Shown here: positions 29,444 to 38,648 of the stretch, piece by piece
Numbering within the stretch: the stretch's first letter is position 1
Layout of the letters: each line of letters opens with the position of its first letter
NCBI RefSeq assembly: GCF_004217095.1
Contig: NZ_SHKO01000001.1
Coordinates: 2,220,234 to 2,284,233, forward strand
DNA: 64,000 nucleotides
From: Advenella incenata
GTDB lineage: Bacteria; Pseudomonadota; Gammaproteobacteria; Burkholderiales; Burkholderiaceae_B
Direction: 5' to 3'
Notes under the pieces: generated by a model
Told to the model about the DNA's origin: nothing
Databases searched by the model: none
The model's input: only the letters and a program-made list of their open reading frames with translations
Made by a program: the position numbers and the translations under genes

Positions 29444-30217
29444 ATGAAACAGATTCAGTCAAAAGACAACTTAGTAGTCCGACAGGGCATGAAAGTGGCT
29501 GCAGGACGGGATAAGACCCGCATCCTGCTTGAAGGCGTACACCTGTGTGAAGAATGGCTGAAGCGTTACGGTCCGCCTGAGTCGGTATTGGTGCAGGCCT
29601 CTGCCGTTGACCAGCCCGATGTCGTCCGCCTGCTGGCCGCAAACGACGCTGCGCGCCAATATCTGCTTGCTGACGCGCTATTTAACGCTATTGCTACGGT
29701 GCAAACGCCGCAAGGCATCATGTTTGTGGCGACGCGTCCCATCCCTGCGGCCATTACGCGCCTTGCGACCACTGCCTTGTGGCTTGATCGCCTGCAGGAC
29801 CCTGGCAATCTGGGAACTATTTTGCGAACGGCGGCGGCCGCTGGCGTCAGGGACGTATTGCTTTCGGCCGGGTGCGTCGGCGCCTGGTCTCCCAAAGTGT
29901 TGCGCAGTGCGCAGGGCGCCCATTTTGCACTGGAAATTCATGAGCATCAGCACTTTCCCGACATCAGGGCTCGACTGGATATGCCGGTTCTGGCGTCCTC
30001 GTTGGGGCCTGGCGCGCGCAGTCTGTATGCGGGCGCATTGCCCGCAGCCTGCCTGTGGGTGGTTGGCAATGAAGGGCAGGGCGTCCACCCTGCCATTCTG
30101 GCCGATGCGGATCAGTGCATTTTTATCCCGCAGAGTGATGCCGTGGAATCGCTGAACGCCGCAGTTGCTGCTGCAATCCTGTTATTCGAGCAACGGCGCC
30201 AGCATATGCAGGTCTGA
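29444..30217 (+). CDS. TrmH/SpoU family RNA 2'-O-methyltransferase
   Basis: SPOUT-fold methyltransferase of 257 residues using S-adenosylmethionine. An N-terminal RNA-binding L30e-like domain (IQSKDNLVVRQGMKVA; RILLEGVHLCEEWL) precedes the three SpoU motifs: LDRLQDPGNLGTILRTAAAAGV (motif 1), LWVVGNEGQGV (motif 2) and IPQSDAVESLNAAVAAAILLFE (motif 3). The target, rRNA or tRNA, cannot be assigned. The N terminus aligns with the family from this ATG. The Shine-Dalgarno sequence is buried in the upstream terminator hairpin. Confidence 0.9.
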   Translation: MKQIQSKDNLVVRQGMKVAAGRDKTRILLEGVHLCEEWLKRYGPPESVLVQASAVDQPDVVRLLAANDAARQYLLADALFNAIATVQTPQGIMFVATRPIPAAITRLATTALWLDRLQDPGNLGTILRTAAAAGVRDVLLSAGCVGAWSPKVLRSAQGAHFALEIHEHQHFPDIRARLDMPVLASSLGPGARSLYAGALPAACLWVVGNEGQGVHPAILADADQCIFIPQSDAVESLNAAVAAAILLFEQRRQHMQV

Positions 30218-30231
30218 CCAACCCTGGCCGG

Positions 30232-30248
30232 CGATTGCCCCGCAATCG
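30232..30248. terminator. Hairpin between convergent trmH-like and ppsR genes
   Basis: CGATTGC / GCAATCG form a perfect 7-bp stem with a CCC loop in the 35-bp gap between two convergent stop codons. Symmetry would let it act on both transcripts; neither side has a U-tract. Confidence 0.4.
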
Positions 30249-30252
30249 GGTA

Positions 30253-31098
30253 TCAATAGGTTGCCGAGGAGTTGGATTTCAGCCCCAGGATCTGGATGAC
30301 CGTCGTGGAAATTTCCTCAATGGATTTGGTCGTCGTCGACAGCCATTCAATGCTTTCGCGTCTCATCAGGCGTTCGGCTTCGGCGACTTCATACAGACAT
30401 TGTTTGATCGACGCATATTGGCTGTCCGGGCGGCGCTCGTTGCGCACCTCGGAAAGACGGTCGGGCTGAATCGACAGGCCGAATAGCTTGTTGCGATACG
30501 GTAGAAGCGTTTTGGGCAGCGCGCCGCGCTCAAAATCCTCGGGGATCAAGGGAAAATTGGCTGCCTTGATGGCGTATTGCATGGCCAGGTAGAGACTGGT
30601 GGGGGTCTTGCCGCAGCGTGACACACCCACCAGAATGACATCGGCTTCTTTCAGGCCGTGCACGAACTGGCCGTCGTCATGCGCAAGCGTAAAATTAATG
30701 GCTTCGATACGGTTGCGATACTGTTTGGAGCTGGCGCTCAGGTGCGACAGGCCGATGGTTGGGCGCGATTTGGTTTCCAGCGCAGTTTCAAGCTGGTTGA
30801 CGCAGGCGCCGAAGATATCCAGAAAAATACAGTTCGATTGCTGCACCACGGCCAGAATTTCGGGCTTGACCAATGTACTGAACAGCAGTGGCGGCGTATT
30901 GTCAGTCAGGGCGGCCGCGTTGATTTTTTCGGCGACCTTGGCTGCTTTTTCCTCGGAAGTAATAAAAGGCTCGCGTAACAGCGTGAAATCAAAATCAGCG
31001 CTAAATTGCGACAAAACGGAGTGACTGAAGGTCTCTGCCGTGATGCCCGTGCCGTCTGATACGATGAAGACCGTCCGCTTTTTTTGTGATTCTGACAT
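30253..31098 (-). CDS. ppsR: PEP synthase regulatory protein (bifunctional kinase/pyrophosphorylase)
   Basis: DUF299-family enzyme that inactivates PEP synthase by ADP-dependent phosphorylation and reactivates it by phosphate-dependent dephosphorylation. 281 residues from ATG 31098 (E. coli PpsR is 277). N-terminal VFIVSDGTGITAETFSHSVL and the P-loop-like GVSRCGKTPTSLYLA (near 158) are diagnostic. The open frame extends 15 codons upstream without conservation. It is divergent from ppsA, its expected substrate, across 143 bp. Confidence 0.95.
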   Translation of the reverse strand: MSESQKKRTVFIVSDGTGITAETFSHSVLSQFSADFDFTLLREPFITSEEKAAKVAEKINAAALTDNTPPLLFSTLVKPEILAVVQQSNCIFLDIFGACVNQLETALETKSRPTIGLSHLSASSKQYRNRIEAINFTLAHDDGQFVHGLKEADVILVGVSRCGKTPTSLYLAMQYAIKAANFPLIPEDFERGALPKTLLPYRNKLFGLSIQPDRLSEVRNERRPDSQYASIKQCLYEVAEAERLMRRESIEWLSTTTKSIEEISTTVIQILGLKSNSSATY

Positions 31099-31171
31099 GT
31101 TCCAATTTGATCCTGTGAGTATAGAAAAAGACGGTACAATCATGGTACTTTGTACCTGGCCGATAGTTCAG

Positions 31172-31214
31172 GCTTATTTGACTAGAAAAGCGCGTATTTT
31201 CTAATCAAATAAGC
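31172..31214 (+). repeat. Near-perfect 18-bp inverted repeat before ppsA
   Basis: Arms at 31172-31189 (GCTTATTTGACTAGAAAA) and 31197-31214 (TTTTCTAATCAAATAAGC) are complementary at 17 of 18 positions, with a 7-bp centre GCGCGTA. It ends 27 bp before the ppsA ATG. It could be an operator for the divergent ppsR/ppsA pair or, if transcribed, an A/U-rich leader hairpin. A smaller repeat GGTAC-TTT-GTACC lies at 31144-31156. Confidence 0.6.
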
Positions 31215-31241
31215 TTTCATTTTAATCTAAGGGTGACTTAA

Positions 31242-33608
31242 ATGTCGTATGTTGTTCCATTCGAGAAACTCCGCATGTCGGATGTTGACTCTGTCGGCGG
31301 GAAAAATGCCTCGCTCGGCGAAATGATCAGCCAGTTGGCCAATGCCGGGGTTCGTGTACCCGGTGGTTTTGCCACCACTGCCGATGCCTTCCGCGATTTT
31401 CTCAAGACCTCCGGGCTGGATAAACGCATCGCTGATCGTCTTACTTCGCTCAACCCCGAGGATGTTCGCGAACTGGCTCAGGCCGGTGCAGAAATCCGCG
31501 GATGGATTACCGAAGCGCCATTTTCTGACGAATTTGAAAAACAGATCCGCCAATCCTACGCCGAGCTTGATGCCGATGGCAAGGGTTCATTTGCCGTGCG
31601 CTCATCTGCTACGGCGGAAGACCTGCCCGATGCCTCTTTTGCCGGCCAGCAGGAAACTTTCCTGAATGTCGCTGGTATTGATGATGTGCTGGATAAAATC
31701 CGCCACGTATTCGCGTCACTTTATAACGATCGTGCTATTTCCTACCGTGTCCACAAAGGCTACGCGCACGCAGAGGTGGCATTGTCTGCCGGTATCCAGC
31801 GTATGGTGCGTTCAGACAAGGGCAGTGCCGGTGTGATGTTTACTCTGGACACCGAATCCGGCTTTAGCGATGTGGTGTTTATCACGTCTTCCTATGGCCT
31901 GGGTGAAACCGTAGTGCAGGGCGCCGTCAATCCGGACGAATTCTATGTTTTCAAAACTACCCTGGCATCGGGCAAATATCCGATCGTCGGGCGCCGCATC
32001 GGTTCAAAACTGATCAAAATGGAGTTCAACGACCAGCGCAAACCCGGCGAGAACGCCGTCAGTACCGTCGAAGTACCGGTCTCCGAACGTAATCGCTATT
32101 CACTGACCGACGATGAAGTGATCGAGCTGGCCCGTTATGCAGTCATCATCGAGAAGCACTACCAGCGCCCCATGGATATCGAATGGGGTCGCGACGGCAT
32201 TGACGGCAAACTCTATATTCTGCAGGCTCGCCCCGAAACGGTGAAATCTCAGCAGACTGGCAACGATGTCCAGTTACGCTACAAATTGAAAGCAACCGGC
32301 AAGGTACTTATTACCGGTCGCGCCATCGGCCAGAAAATCGGCTCAGGCAAGGTTCGTGTCGTTTCTGATATCAACGATATGGATCAGGTGCAGGCTGGCG
32401 ATGTGCTGGTGACAGACATGACAGACCCCAATTGGGAGCCTGTTATGAAACGCGCTGCGGCCATCGTTACCAACCGTGGCGGGCGTACCTGCCATGCGGC
32501 AATCATTGCCCGTGAATTGGGTATTCCTGCTGTCGTCGGCTGCGCAACAGCCACAGAAGACCTCAAGGAAGGCGCCGAAGTCACTGTCTCATGCGCCGAA
32601 GGCGACGAGGGTCGGATTTACGACGGATTTCTTGAAACCGAAGTGGAAGAAGTGCGCCGCGGCGAAATGCCCGAGATCCCGGTCAAGATCATGATGAACG
32701 TGGGTAACCCGCAACTGGCTTTTGATTTTTCCCAAATCCCCAACGGCGGTGTCGGTCTGGCTCGTCTGGAATTCATCATCAACAACAACATCAATGTGCA
32801 TCCCAAGGCGGTGCTGGACTATCCGAACATTGATGCCGAGCTCAAGAAAGCGGTGGAGTCGGCTGCCCGTGGCTATGCCAGCCCGCGTGCCTTCTTTGTT
32901 GAAAAACTGGCCGAAGGTATTGCGACCATTGCTGCTGCATTCTATCCAAAACCGGTTATTGTGCGTCTGTCCGACTTCAAGTCCAATGAGTATCGCAAGC
33001 TGGTGGGCGGCTCTCGCTATGAGCCCGAGGAAGAGAATCCGATGCTGGGCTTTCGTGGCGCCTCGCGCTACATTGCAGAAGATTTTGCCGAATGCTTCCG
33101 CATGGAATGCGAAGCGCTGCGCTTCGTTCGCGAAGACATGGGGTTAACCAACGTCGAAATCATGGTGCCATTCGTGCGCACGCTGAATCAGGCAGAAAAA
33201 GTGATCGGCCTGCTGGCCGATAACGGCCTGAAACGCGGTGAGAACGGCTTGCGCGTCATCATGATGTGCGAAGTGCCGTCCAATGCCATCCTGGCCGATC
33301 AGTTCCTCGAATATTTCGATGGATTCTCTATCGGGTCCAATGACATGACCCAGCTTACGCTGGGGCTGGATCGTGATTCGGGCATGGAGCTGCTGGCTGC
33401 CGATTTCGACGAACGTGATCCTGCGGTGCAATTCATGCTGCAACGGGCTATCCAGGCGTGCCTCAAAGCCAATAAATACGTCGGTATTTGTGGCCAGGGG
33501 CCCAGCGACCATCCAGATCTGGCCGTATGGCTCAAAGACCAGGGTATTCTGACGATGTCGCTGAATCCCGATACGGTTGTCGATACCTGGCAGAAACTGG
33601 CCAAATAA
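31242..33608 (+). CDS. ppsA: Phosphoenolpyruvate synthase
   Basis: Gluconeogenic enzyme that converts pyruvate and ATP to PEP, AMP and phosphate. 788 residues. Order: ATP-grasp nucleotide-binding domain (N terminus, [25 protein letters not shown]), central phosphohistidine domain with [15 protein letters not shown] (His near residue 418), and C-terminal PEP/pyruvate TIM barrel ([26 protein letters not shown]). PpsR phosphorylates a Thr next to the catalytic His, and the T-C-H arrangement seen here fits that. It is closed by a clear terminator. Confidence 0.97.
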   Translation: MSYVVPFEKLRMSDVDSVGGKNASLGEMISQLANAGVRVPGGFATTADAFRDFLKTSGLDKRIADRLTSLNPEDVRELAQAGAEIRGWITEAPFSDEFEKQIRQSYAELDADGKGSFAVRSSATAEDLPDASFAGQQETFLNVAGIDDVLDKIRHVFASLYNDRAISYRVHKGYAHAEVALSAGIQRMVRSDKGSAGVMFTLDTESGFSDVVFITSSYGLGETVVQGAVNPDEFYVFKTTLASGKYPIVGRRIGSKLIKMEFNDQRKPGENAVSTVEVPVSERNRYSLTDDEVIELARYAVIIEKHYQRPMDIEWGRDGIDGKLYILQARPETVKSQQTGNDVQLRYKLKATGKVLITGRAIGQKIGSGKVRVVSDINDMDQVQAGDVLVTDMTDPNWEPVMKRAAAIVTNRGGRTCHAAIIARELGIPAVVGCATATEDLKEGAEVTVSCAEGDEGRIYDGFLETEVEEVRRGEMPEIPVKIMMNVGNPQLAFDFSQIPNGGVGLARLEFIINNNINVHPKAVLDYPNIDAELKKAVESAARGYASPRAFFVEKLAEGIATIAAAFYPKPVIVRLSDFKSNEYRKLVGGSRYEPEEENPMLGFRGASRYIAEDFAECFRMECEALRFVREDMGLTNVEIMVPFVRTLNQAEKVIGLLADNGLKRGENGLRVIMMCEVPSNAILADQFLEYFDGFSIGSNDMTQLTLGLDRDSGMELLAADFDERDPAVQFMLQRAIQACLKANKYVGICGQGPSDHPDLAVWLKDQGILTMSLNPDTVVDTWQKLAK

Positions 33609-33657
33609 ACACTGGCCAGCGCCAACCCGCTGCTTCAGGGTAGCGGCCGAGGCATTT

Positions 33658-33704
33658 ACGGGCACCTTTTTCTGATCGCGTATCAGGGCAAGGTGCCCGT
33701 TTTG
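33658..33704 (+). terminator. Rho-independent terminator of ppsA
   Basis: ACGGGCACCTT (33658-33668) pairs perfectly over 11 bp with AAGGTGCCCGT (33690-33700). An inner CTGAT/ATCAG stem lies within, and TTTGTTG follows. It lies in the 194-bp gap between ppsA and the FKBP gene. Confidence 0.8.
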
Positions 33705-33802
33705 TTGTGCAGGGCAATCCCCGCCATGATCGTGGCTTTTTGTCGAATGCGTCAACGACTTACGGTACACTTGAGTTTTACCTCGTATTCAGGAAGATAC
33801 AC

Positions 33803-34132
33803 GTGAGCGAACTTATTATTGAAGATGTCACCGAAGGAAGCGGCGAACAGGCAAAAAGCGGTCAGCAAGTGTCAGTGCATTACACTGGCTGGCTCAAGGA
33901 CAATGGCCAGAAATTCGATTCCAGTAAGGACCGTGGACAGCCATTCTCATTTCCACTGGGCGCTGGCCACGTGATCAAAGGCTGGGATCAGGGTGTGCAG
34001 GGCATGAAAGTGGGCGGTACCCGCAAGCTGACCATCCCGGCTGAGCTGGGCTATGGTGCGCGCGGCGCAGGTGGCGTCATTCCGCCCAATGCGACGCTGG
34101 TCTTTGAAGTGGAATTGCTCGGTATCAATTAA
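33803..34132 (+). CDS. FKBP-type peptidyl-prolyl isomerase
   Basis: Small single-domain proline isomerase of 109 residues from GTG 33803, which has AGGAAG 6 nt upstream. Signature segments are [37 protein letters not shown], and the C-terminal [24 protein letters not shown]; the aromatic pocket residues (Y, F, D, W, Y, F) of FKBP12 are recognisable. There is no signal peptide, so it is cytoplasmic. A longer frame reaches 33707 but runs through the ppsA terminator tail. Confidence 0.93.
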   Translation: MSELIIEDVTEGSGEQAKSGQQVSVHYTGWLKDNGQKFDSSKDRGQPFSFPLGAGHVIKGWDQGVQGMKVGGTRKLTIPAELGYGARGAGGVIPPNATLVFEVELLGIN

Positions 34133-34219
34133 TAGTTGTGGGGAGTGCGGCAGTCCTGATGGCTGCTGTGCTCCTGTATGCGGGCCATTGTGGCACGCAT
34201 TTGTTGCAGGAAAACGATC

Positions 34220-34672
34220 ATGTGGATCTGGTTTGTTGTTGCGGCCATCGCGCTTATTCTTGAGCTGCTCACAGGTACTTTTTTCCTGTTGCTGGTCGCG
34301 GTTGCTGCTGCTGGCGCCGGAGTAGTGAACTGGCTGGGTGGTGAGCTTGCCTGGCAATTGCTTGCCTTTAGTGTGCTGGGCATCGCCGGTTTTTTTATTC
34401 TCAAATCCAGCGGCTTTGTTAAACGGCGCTCGGGCCATGATGCCAGCCGAAATACCGATGTCAATTTGGACATTGGCCAGACTGTACACGTTACCGACTG
34501 GTCTCCCATGAAGACGGCTACAGTCCAATACCGTGGAGCAAAGTGGCAGGTGCGGCTGGATGCCGCTATCAGCGGCACGCCTGCTCCTGGCAGCTATCGT
34601 ATTACCGATATTGACGGCATCGTGTTTGTCGTGACACCTGTATCGGGACCTCTTACCCAAAGCAGTTTGTAG
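34220..34672 (+). CDS. NfeD-like membrane protein
   Basis: 150 residues from ATG 34220 with CAGGAAA upstream. Three membrane segments in the first half (WIWFVVAAIALILELLTGTF; LLLVAVAAAGAGVVNWLG; QLLAFSVLGIAGFFIL) and a C-terminal OB-fold domain (about 90-145; GQTVHVTDWSPMKTATVQYRG). Short NfeD proteins are encoded next to stomatin/band-7 genes and are thought to act with them in the membrane. That partner follows after 15 bp. Confidence 0.88.
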   Translation: MWIWFVVAAIALILELLTGTFFLLLVAVAAAGAGVVNWLGGELAWQLLAFSVLGIAGFFILKSSGFVKRRSGHDASRNTDVNLDIGQTVHVTDWSPMKTATVQYRGAKWQVRLDAAISGTPAPGSYRITDIDGIVFVVTPVSGPLTQSSL

Positions 34673-34687
34673 TTCAGGAGTCAAATT

Positions 34688-35653
34688 ATGGATACGTCGA
34701 TTATCTTTCTCGCCATACTGGTAGTACTGGTCCTGGTATTTCTGATCAAGTCCATTGCTATCGTACCGCAGCAGAATGCATGGATTATTGAGCGGCTGGG
34801 CCGCTATGATCGCACCTTATCGCCGGGCGCCCGTTTTATCATTCCCTTTGTCGACCGGGTTGCCTACAAGCATTCGCTCAAGGAAATACCGCTGGATGTA
34901 CCCAGCCAGATCTGTATTACCAGGGACAATACCCAGTTACAGGTCGATGGCGTTATTTACTTCCAGGTGACCGATCCCATGCTTGCCTCCTATGGATCGT
35001 CAAACTACATTTCGGCCATCACACAGCTGGCACAAACGACCTTGCGCTCGGTCATTGGTCGGATGGAGCTGGACAAGACCTTCGAAGAGCGGGATGCCAT
35101 TAACAGTACCATCGTAGCCTCGCTTGATGAGGCTGCTACCAATTGGGGGGTCAAGGTGTTGCGCTATGAAATCAAGGATTTGACGCCGCCCAATGAGATT
35201 TTGCGTGCCATGCAGGCCCAGATTACCGCAGAACGAGAAAAACGCGCCCTGATCGCGGCCTCGGAGGGGCGCCGGCAGGAACAGATCAATATTGCAACCG
35301 GTGAACGGGAAGCGGCCATTGCCCGTTCTGAGGGCGAGAAGCAGGCTCAGATCAACCAGGCCCAGGGTGAAGCGGCAGCGGTTATCGCCATTGCAGAGGC
35401 CACAGCCCAGGCTATCGAACAAGTGGCGCACGCCATTGAACAGCCTGGCGGCATGGCAGCGGTTAATCTGCGCGTAGCGGAAAATTATGTTGATGCGTTT
35501 GCCAATGTGGCCAAAGAAGGCAATACCCTGATACTGCCAGCCAATCTGGCTGATATGGGCGGTCTGATCGCCTCTGCCATGACGGTGGTCAAGGCCACAG
35601 GGCAAGGTAATCAGGGCAGTGCCGGTCTGACCACCCCTGGGCAGACCCGATAG
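34688..35653 (+). CDS. SPFH/band-7 (stomatin-like) membrane protein, QmcA type
   Basis: 321 residues. One N-terminal membrane helix (about 5-25), then the SPFH domain (AWIIERLGRYDRTLSPGARF to about 190), a Glu/Ala/Arg-rich coiled coil (about 190-260; EREAAIARSEGEKQAQINQA) and a Gly-rich tail. Paired with NfeD, such proteins oligomerise into membrane microdomain scaffolds and often modulate FtsH or other proteases. The exact client is unknown. Confidence 0.9.
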   Translation: MDTSIIFLAILVVLVLVFLIKSIAIVPQQNAWIIERLGRYDRTLSPGARFIIPFVDRVAYKHSLKEIPLDVPSQICITRDNTQLQVDGVIYFQVTDPMLASYGSSNYISAITQLAQTTLRSVIGRMELDKTFEERDAINSTIVASLDEAATNWGVKVLRYEIKDLTPPNEILRAMQAQITAEREKRALIAASEGRRQEQINIATGEREAAIARSEGEKQAQINQAQGEAAAVIAIAEATAQAIEQVAHAIEQPGGMAAVNLRVAENYVDAFANVAKEGNTLILPANLADMGGLIASAMTVVKATGQGNQGSAGLTTPGQTR

Positions 35654-35702
35654 ATAGCACTGCATCGGCGCGGGAATGACGCCATCTTCACGCGCCTGGC
35701 GG

Positions 35703-35740
35703 GCTTGCCGTCCTGATCCTGGCGGTCGGAGGCGGCAAGC
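35703..35740 (+). terminator. Weak hairpin after the band-7 gene
   Basis: GCTTGCCG (35703-35710) pairs perfectly with CGGCAAGC (35733-35740) around a 22-nt loop, 50 bp past the stop and before the convergent smpB 3' end. Only a short TTAGTCATTT follows. Confidence 0.35.
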
Positions 35741-35787
35741 TTAGTCATTTAAATGCAGAAACGCGGCTGGCGTTGCGCGGGCAGGGT

Positions 35788-36249
35788 TCAAGAGTCGCGT
35801 TTGCGCGTATCGTGTTTCATAATGCGCTCCTTTTCACGCAGCCAGTCTTTGTCGCGGGCGCTGTCCCGTTTATCGTGCAGCTTTTTGCCTTTGCCTAGAC
35901 CGAATTCCAGCTTGATTTTGCCGTTGCGAAAGTGCAGATTCAACGGGACCAGCGTATAGCCACGGATTTCCACCTTGCCAATAAGTTTGTCGATCTCGTT
36001 CTTGTGCAGCAGCAACTTGCGGGTGCGGGTGGCGTTGGGATGGATGTGCGTTGAGGCGGTTGCCAGCGGGCTGACGTGCATATTCAGCAACTGTAATTCG
36101 CCGTTGCGCACAATGACATAACTCTCGCCCAGTTGCACGCGGCCAGCCCGGATTGACTTGACCTCCCAGCCTTCCAGGACGATACCTGCCTCGAAGCGCT
36201 CTTCAATGAAATAGTCGTGGGTTGCCTTGCGATTGTCGGTAATGCTCAT
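35788..36249 (-). CDS. smpB: SsrA-binding protein SmpB
   Basis: tmRNA partner in trans-translation, rescuing stalled ribosomes. 153 residues. The OB-fold core shows [36 protein letters not shown] and [12 protein letters not shown]. The basic C-terminal tail ([20 protein letters not shown]) folds into the decoding site. It is divergent from ratA-rnfH, an arrangement widely conserved in Proteobacteria. A TTGCGC/TTTTAA hexamer pair with 17-bp spacing on the minus strand (36306-36278) could be its promoter. Confidence 0.97.
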   Translation of the reverse strand: MSITDNRKATHDYFIEERFEAGIVLEGWEVKSIRAGRVQLGESYVIVRNGELQLLNMHVSPLATASTHIHPNATRTRKLLLHKNEIDKLIGKVEIRGYTLVPLNLHFRNGKIKLEFGLGKGKKLHDKRDSARDKDWLREKERIMKHDTRKRDS

Positions 36250-36416
36250 GTTTGATTTTATAAATGGATTTGACCCGTTAAAATAGGGGTCTGTTTAATC
36301 GCGCAAAATGCAATGATTTCACGCAATTGTAATTGAATCAACCCGCTTGTGCTGCTTGTTGATTACACTGCAGGCGTATTTTGCCTTGTCACTTATCCAA
36401 CGTTGTCAATTAATTC

Positions 36417-36851
36417 ATGTCCACTACCGTTCATCGTTCCGTTTTGCTCCCATACTCTGCTGCCGATATGTTCGCGCTGGTTGCAGATGTAGAGAAATAT
36501 CCAGAGTTCATGCCCTGGTGCGGTGGGGCGCAGGTTTTGGAGACGGACGATGCCGGCATGACCGCCTCGATCATGATCAGTTTTGCCGGACTCAAGCAAA
36601 CGTTTACCACCCGCAATACCCATCACTTCCCCGATAAAATTCACCTGCACCTGGTTGATGGGCCGTTCTCGGCCCTCAATGGCACCTGGGAATTTATCGC
36701 GCTGGCGCCAGATGCGTGCAAAGTTCAGTTCGCGCTCGATTATGCATTCAACAGCCGTTCACTGGAAATGCTGGTAGGGCCGGTATTTAACCGCATCGCC
36801 AACAGCTTTATCGACTCCTTTACCAAGCGGGCCGAACAGATTTATGTCTGA
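36417..36851 (+). CDS. ratA: RatA / coenzyme-Q-binding START-like protein
   Basis: 144-residue SRPBCC-fold protein. N-terminal VHRSVLLPYSAADMFALVAD and YPEFMPWCGGAQVL are family hallmarks; the C terminus has VGPVFNRIANSFIDSFTKRA. E. coli RatA was described as blocking ribosomal subunit joining, while homologues bind coenzyme Q (Coq10-like). Which role holds here is not visible. It overlaps rnfH by 8 bp. Confidence 0.9.
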   Translation: MSTTVHRSVLLPYSAADMFALVADVEKYPEFMPWCGGAQVLETDDAGMTASIMISFAGLKQTFTTRNTHHFPDKIHLHLVDGPFSALNGTWEFIALAPDACKVQFALDYAFNSRSLEMLVGPVFNRIANSFIDSFTKRAEQIYV

Positions 36852-37230
36852 TGAGGATATAACCATTACGGTCTGCTACGCACATTCGGCAGGCCAGGTG
36901 TGGCTGTCTGCGGTCACGCTACCCAGCGGCAGCACCATCGAGCAGGCCATTGCGGCATCGGGTGTTTATCAGGCGTGCAAGCTTACTGCAGCAGATATCG
37001 CGGACACAGGCGTGTTCGGCTTGCGTAAACCGCGCGACCATGTGCTTGTCCAGGGTGATCGATTGGAGCTGTATCGCCAATTATCTTTTGACCCCATGGA
37101 GTCGCGGCGACGTCGCGCGGCCCATCGAAAAACCGGTATCCTCAAGCGCAAACATTTAAAAAAAAGCAAAGTGGCGTGGCAGGAATACATGGAGAGCTCG
37201 CCCGCAGATCCCAAGAAGGGATCTGATTGA
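36844..37230 (+). CDS. rnfH: RnfH family ubiquitin-fold protein
   Basis: 128 residues with a beta-grasp domain (about 5-90; ITITVCYAHSAGQVWLSAVTLP, GSTIEQAIAASG, FGLRKPRDHVLVQGDRLELYRQL) and a basic C-terminal tail (SRRRRAAHRKTG). The family pairs with RatA in a toxin-antitoxin-like arrangement, but its biochemical role is unsettled. Translation is probably coupled to ratA through the 8-bp overlap. Confidence 0.88.
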   Translation: MSDEDITITVCYAHSAGQVWLSAVTLPSGSTIEQAIAASGVYQACKLTAADIADTGVFGLRKPRDHVLVQGDRLELYRQLSFDPMESRRRRAAHRKTGILKRKHLKKSKVAWQEYMESSPADPKKGSD

Positions 37231-37265
37231 CCCGCCTCGCCTGTGAAGTGATCGATGCAGTGATG

Positions 37266-37304
37266 CCGCCTGCAGCAGCAACCCATCGAAGCGCCTGCGG
37301 GCGG
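37266..37304 (+). terminator. Hairpin after ratA-rnfH
   Basis: CCGCCTGCAG (37266-37275) and CTGCGGGCGG (37295-37304) form a 10-bp stem with one U-G pair and a 19-nt loop, 35 bp after rnfH. No U-tract follows. The rest of the 263-bp gap before the next gene holds nothing recognised. Confidence 0.4.
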
Positions 37305-37493
37305 TTCAATGCCGCGCCTGGAGCGCCATAGGAATCTTCCGTATTCCTGCCGGGGAGGACATCCATGGTGGCTGCATATATAATGATTGCCATTTATGGC
37401 AAGGCCGGATTTGCCCCAGACCTGCCTGGCTTGGTGCAAATGGAAACATCAGCCGGAGGATGCCAATCCGGTACCGGTATAACAGGAGAGACT

Positions 37494-38648
37494 ATGACCG
37501 CCCCCGTTTTATTTCAGGAAAAGCCGTTGACCAACCAGGGTCGCTACGGCATTGCCACGTTGAACCAGCCAGCCAAACTCAATAGTTTGTCACTTGAAAT
37601 GTGCCAGTTGCTGACCGAGCAATTGACGCTCTGGGAACAAGATCCTGCTATTGCATTTGTTATCTTTGAAGGGGCGGGGGAGAAGGCATTCTGCGCTGGC
37701 GGGGATCTGCACCAGTTGTATACCAGCATGCAGCAGTACGCCGGTAAGCCGGCAGCTGATAATGTCTACGCAGCTCAATTTTTTGATGTCGAATACCGTC
37801 TGGACTATCAGATCCATACCTACAGCAAGCCCATTATCTGCTGGGGCCATGGCGTGGTCATGGGCGGCGGTATCGGACTGATGGCGGGTACTTCACATCG
37901 CGTGGTCAGCGAATCATCGCGGCTGGCCATGCCCGAAGTCACCATTGGTCTGTTTCCCGATGTAGGCGGCAGTTGGGATCTGAATCATCTGGCAGGTCGT
38001 ATCGGTCGTTTCCTTGCCGCAACCGGCGCCATTCTGAATGCTGCCGACTCGCTGTTTACCGGTATGGCCGATTATTGCGTTCGTCATGCAGACTGGTCTG
38101 CCATTATTGCCGATCTGGAACGCATAGACGGCACGCACATTGCCGACCGGCGCCAGCTTGATCAGCGCATCCATGACGTGCTGGCGCAGCACAGCGCAGC
38201 GGCAACGCTCGATCCCGGGCCGCTGCAAACGCACTACGCCTTGCTTACCGCGCTCTGCGCCAATCGAGATGTTGTCAGCCTGTATCGTGCCTTTGCTGCG
38301 CTGGCCGATCATGCTGACCCCTGGCTGGCGCGCGCTGCGCAGACCATGCTCAAGGGTGCACCGCTATCGGTGGCGCTTGGCCTGACGTTGCAGGAACGGG
38401 CGCTACACCTGTCCTTGGCCCAGGTATTTCAACTGGAATATAAAGTCGCGCTCAATTGCTGCGCTCACGGGCAGTTGCAGGAAGGCATCCGGGCGCTGCT
38501 CATCGACAAGGATAAAAATCCGCAATGGCAGCCGGCAACAATTGAGCAAATCACGCCAGCCGACATCGACGCGTTGCTCAGTTCTCCGTGGCAGAACGCA
38601 TCGGACAATCCACTGGCAAGTTTAGGCCAGGGCGGGCTTGTCCAGTGA
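37494..38648 (+). CDS. Enoyl-CoA hydratase / 3-hydroxyisobutyryl-CoA hydrolase family protein
   Basis: 384-residue crotonase-fold enzyme from ATG 37494, with AGGAGAG upstream. The oxyanion-hole segments are FCAGGDLHQLYTS (near 66) and GHGVVMGGGIGLMAG (near 120), followed by MPEVTIGLFPDVGGSW with the catalytic Glu and Asp of 3-hydroxyisobutyryl-CoA hydrolases. The extended C-terminal helical region (about 210-380) also fits this subgroup. A role in valine breakdown is likely but unproven; no other valine genes are nearby. Its last 27 bp overlap the 3' end of convergent ygfZ. Confidence 0.85.
   Translation: MTAPVLFQEKPLTNQGRYGIATLNQPAKLNSLSLEMCQLLTEQLTLWEQDPAIAFVIFEGAGEKAFCAGGDLHQLYTSMQQYAGKPAADNVYAAQFFDVEYRLDYQIHTYSKPIICWGHGVVMGGGIGLMAGTSHRVVSESSRLAMPEVTIGLFPDVGGSWDLNHLAGRIGRFLAATGAILNAADSLFTGMADYCVRHADWSAIIADLERIDGTHIADRRQLDQRIHDVLAQHSAAATLDPGPLQTHYALLTALCANRDVVSLYRAFAALADHADPWLARAAQTMLKGAPLSVALGLTLQERALHLSLAQVFQLEYKVALNCCAHGQLQEGIRALLIDKDKNPQWQPATIEQITPADIDALLSSPWQNASDNPLASLGQGGLVQ

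Noticed and set aside
36417-37230. ratA-rnfH as a genuine toxin-antitoxin defence module
   Set aside because: The pair is a conserved housekeeping neighbour of smpB in Proteobacteria, with coenzyme-Q-binding homologues; nothing here indicates a mobile or defence context.
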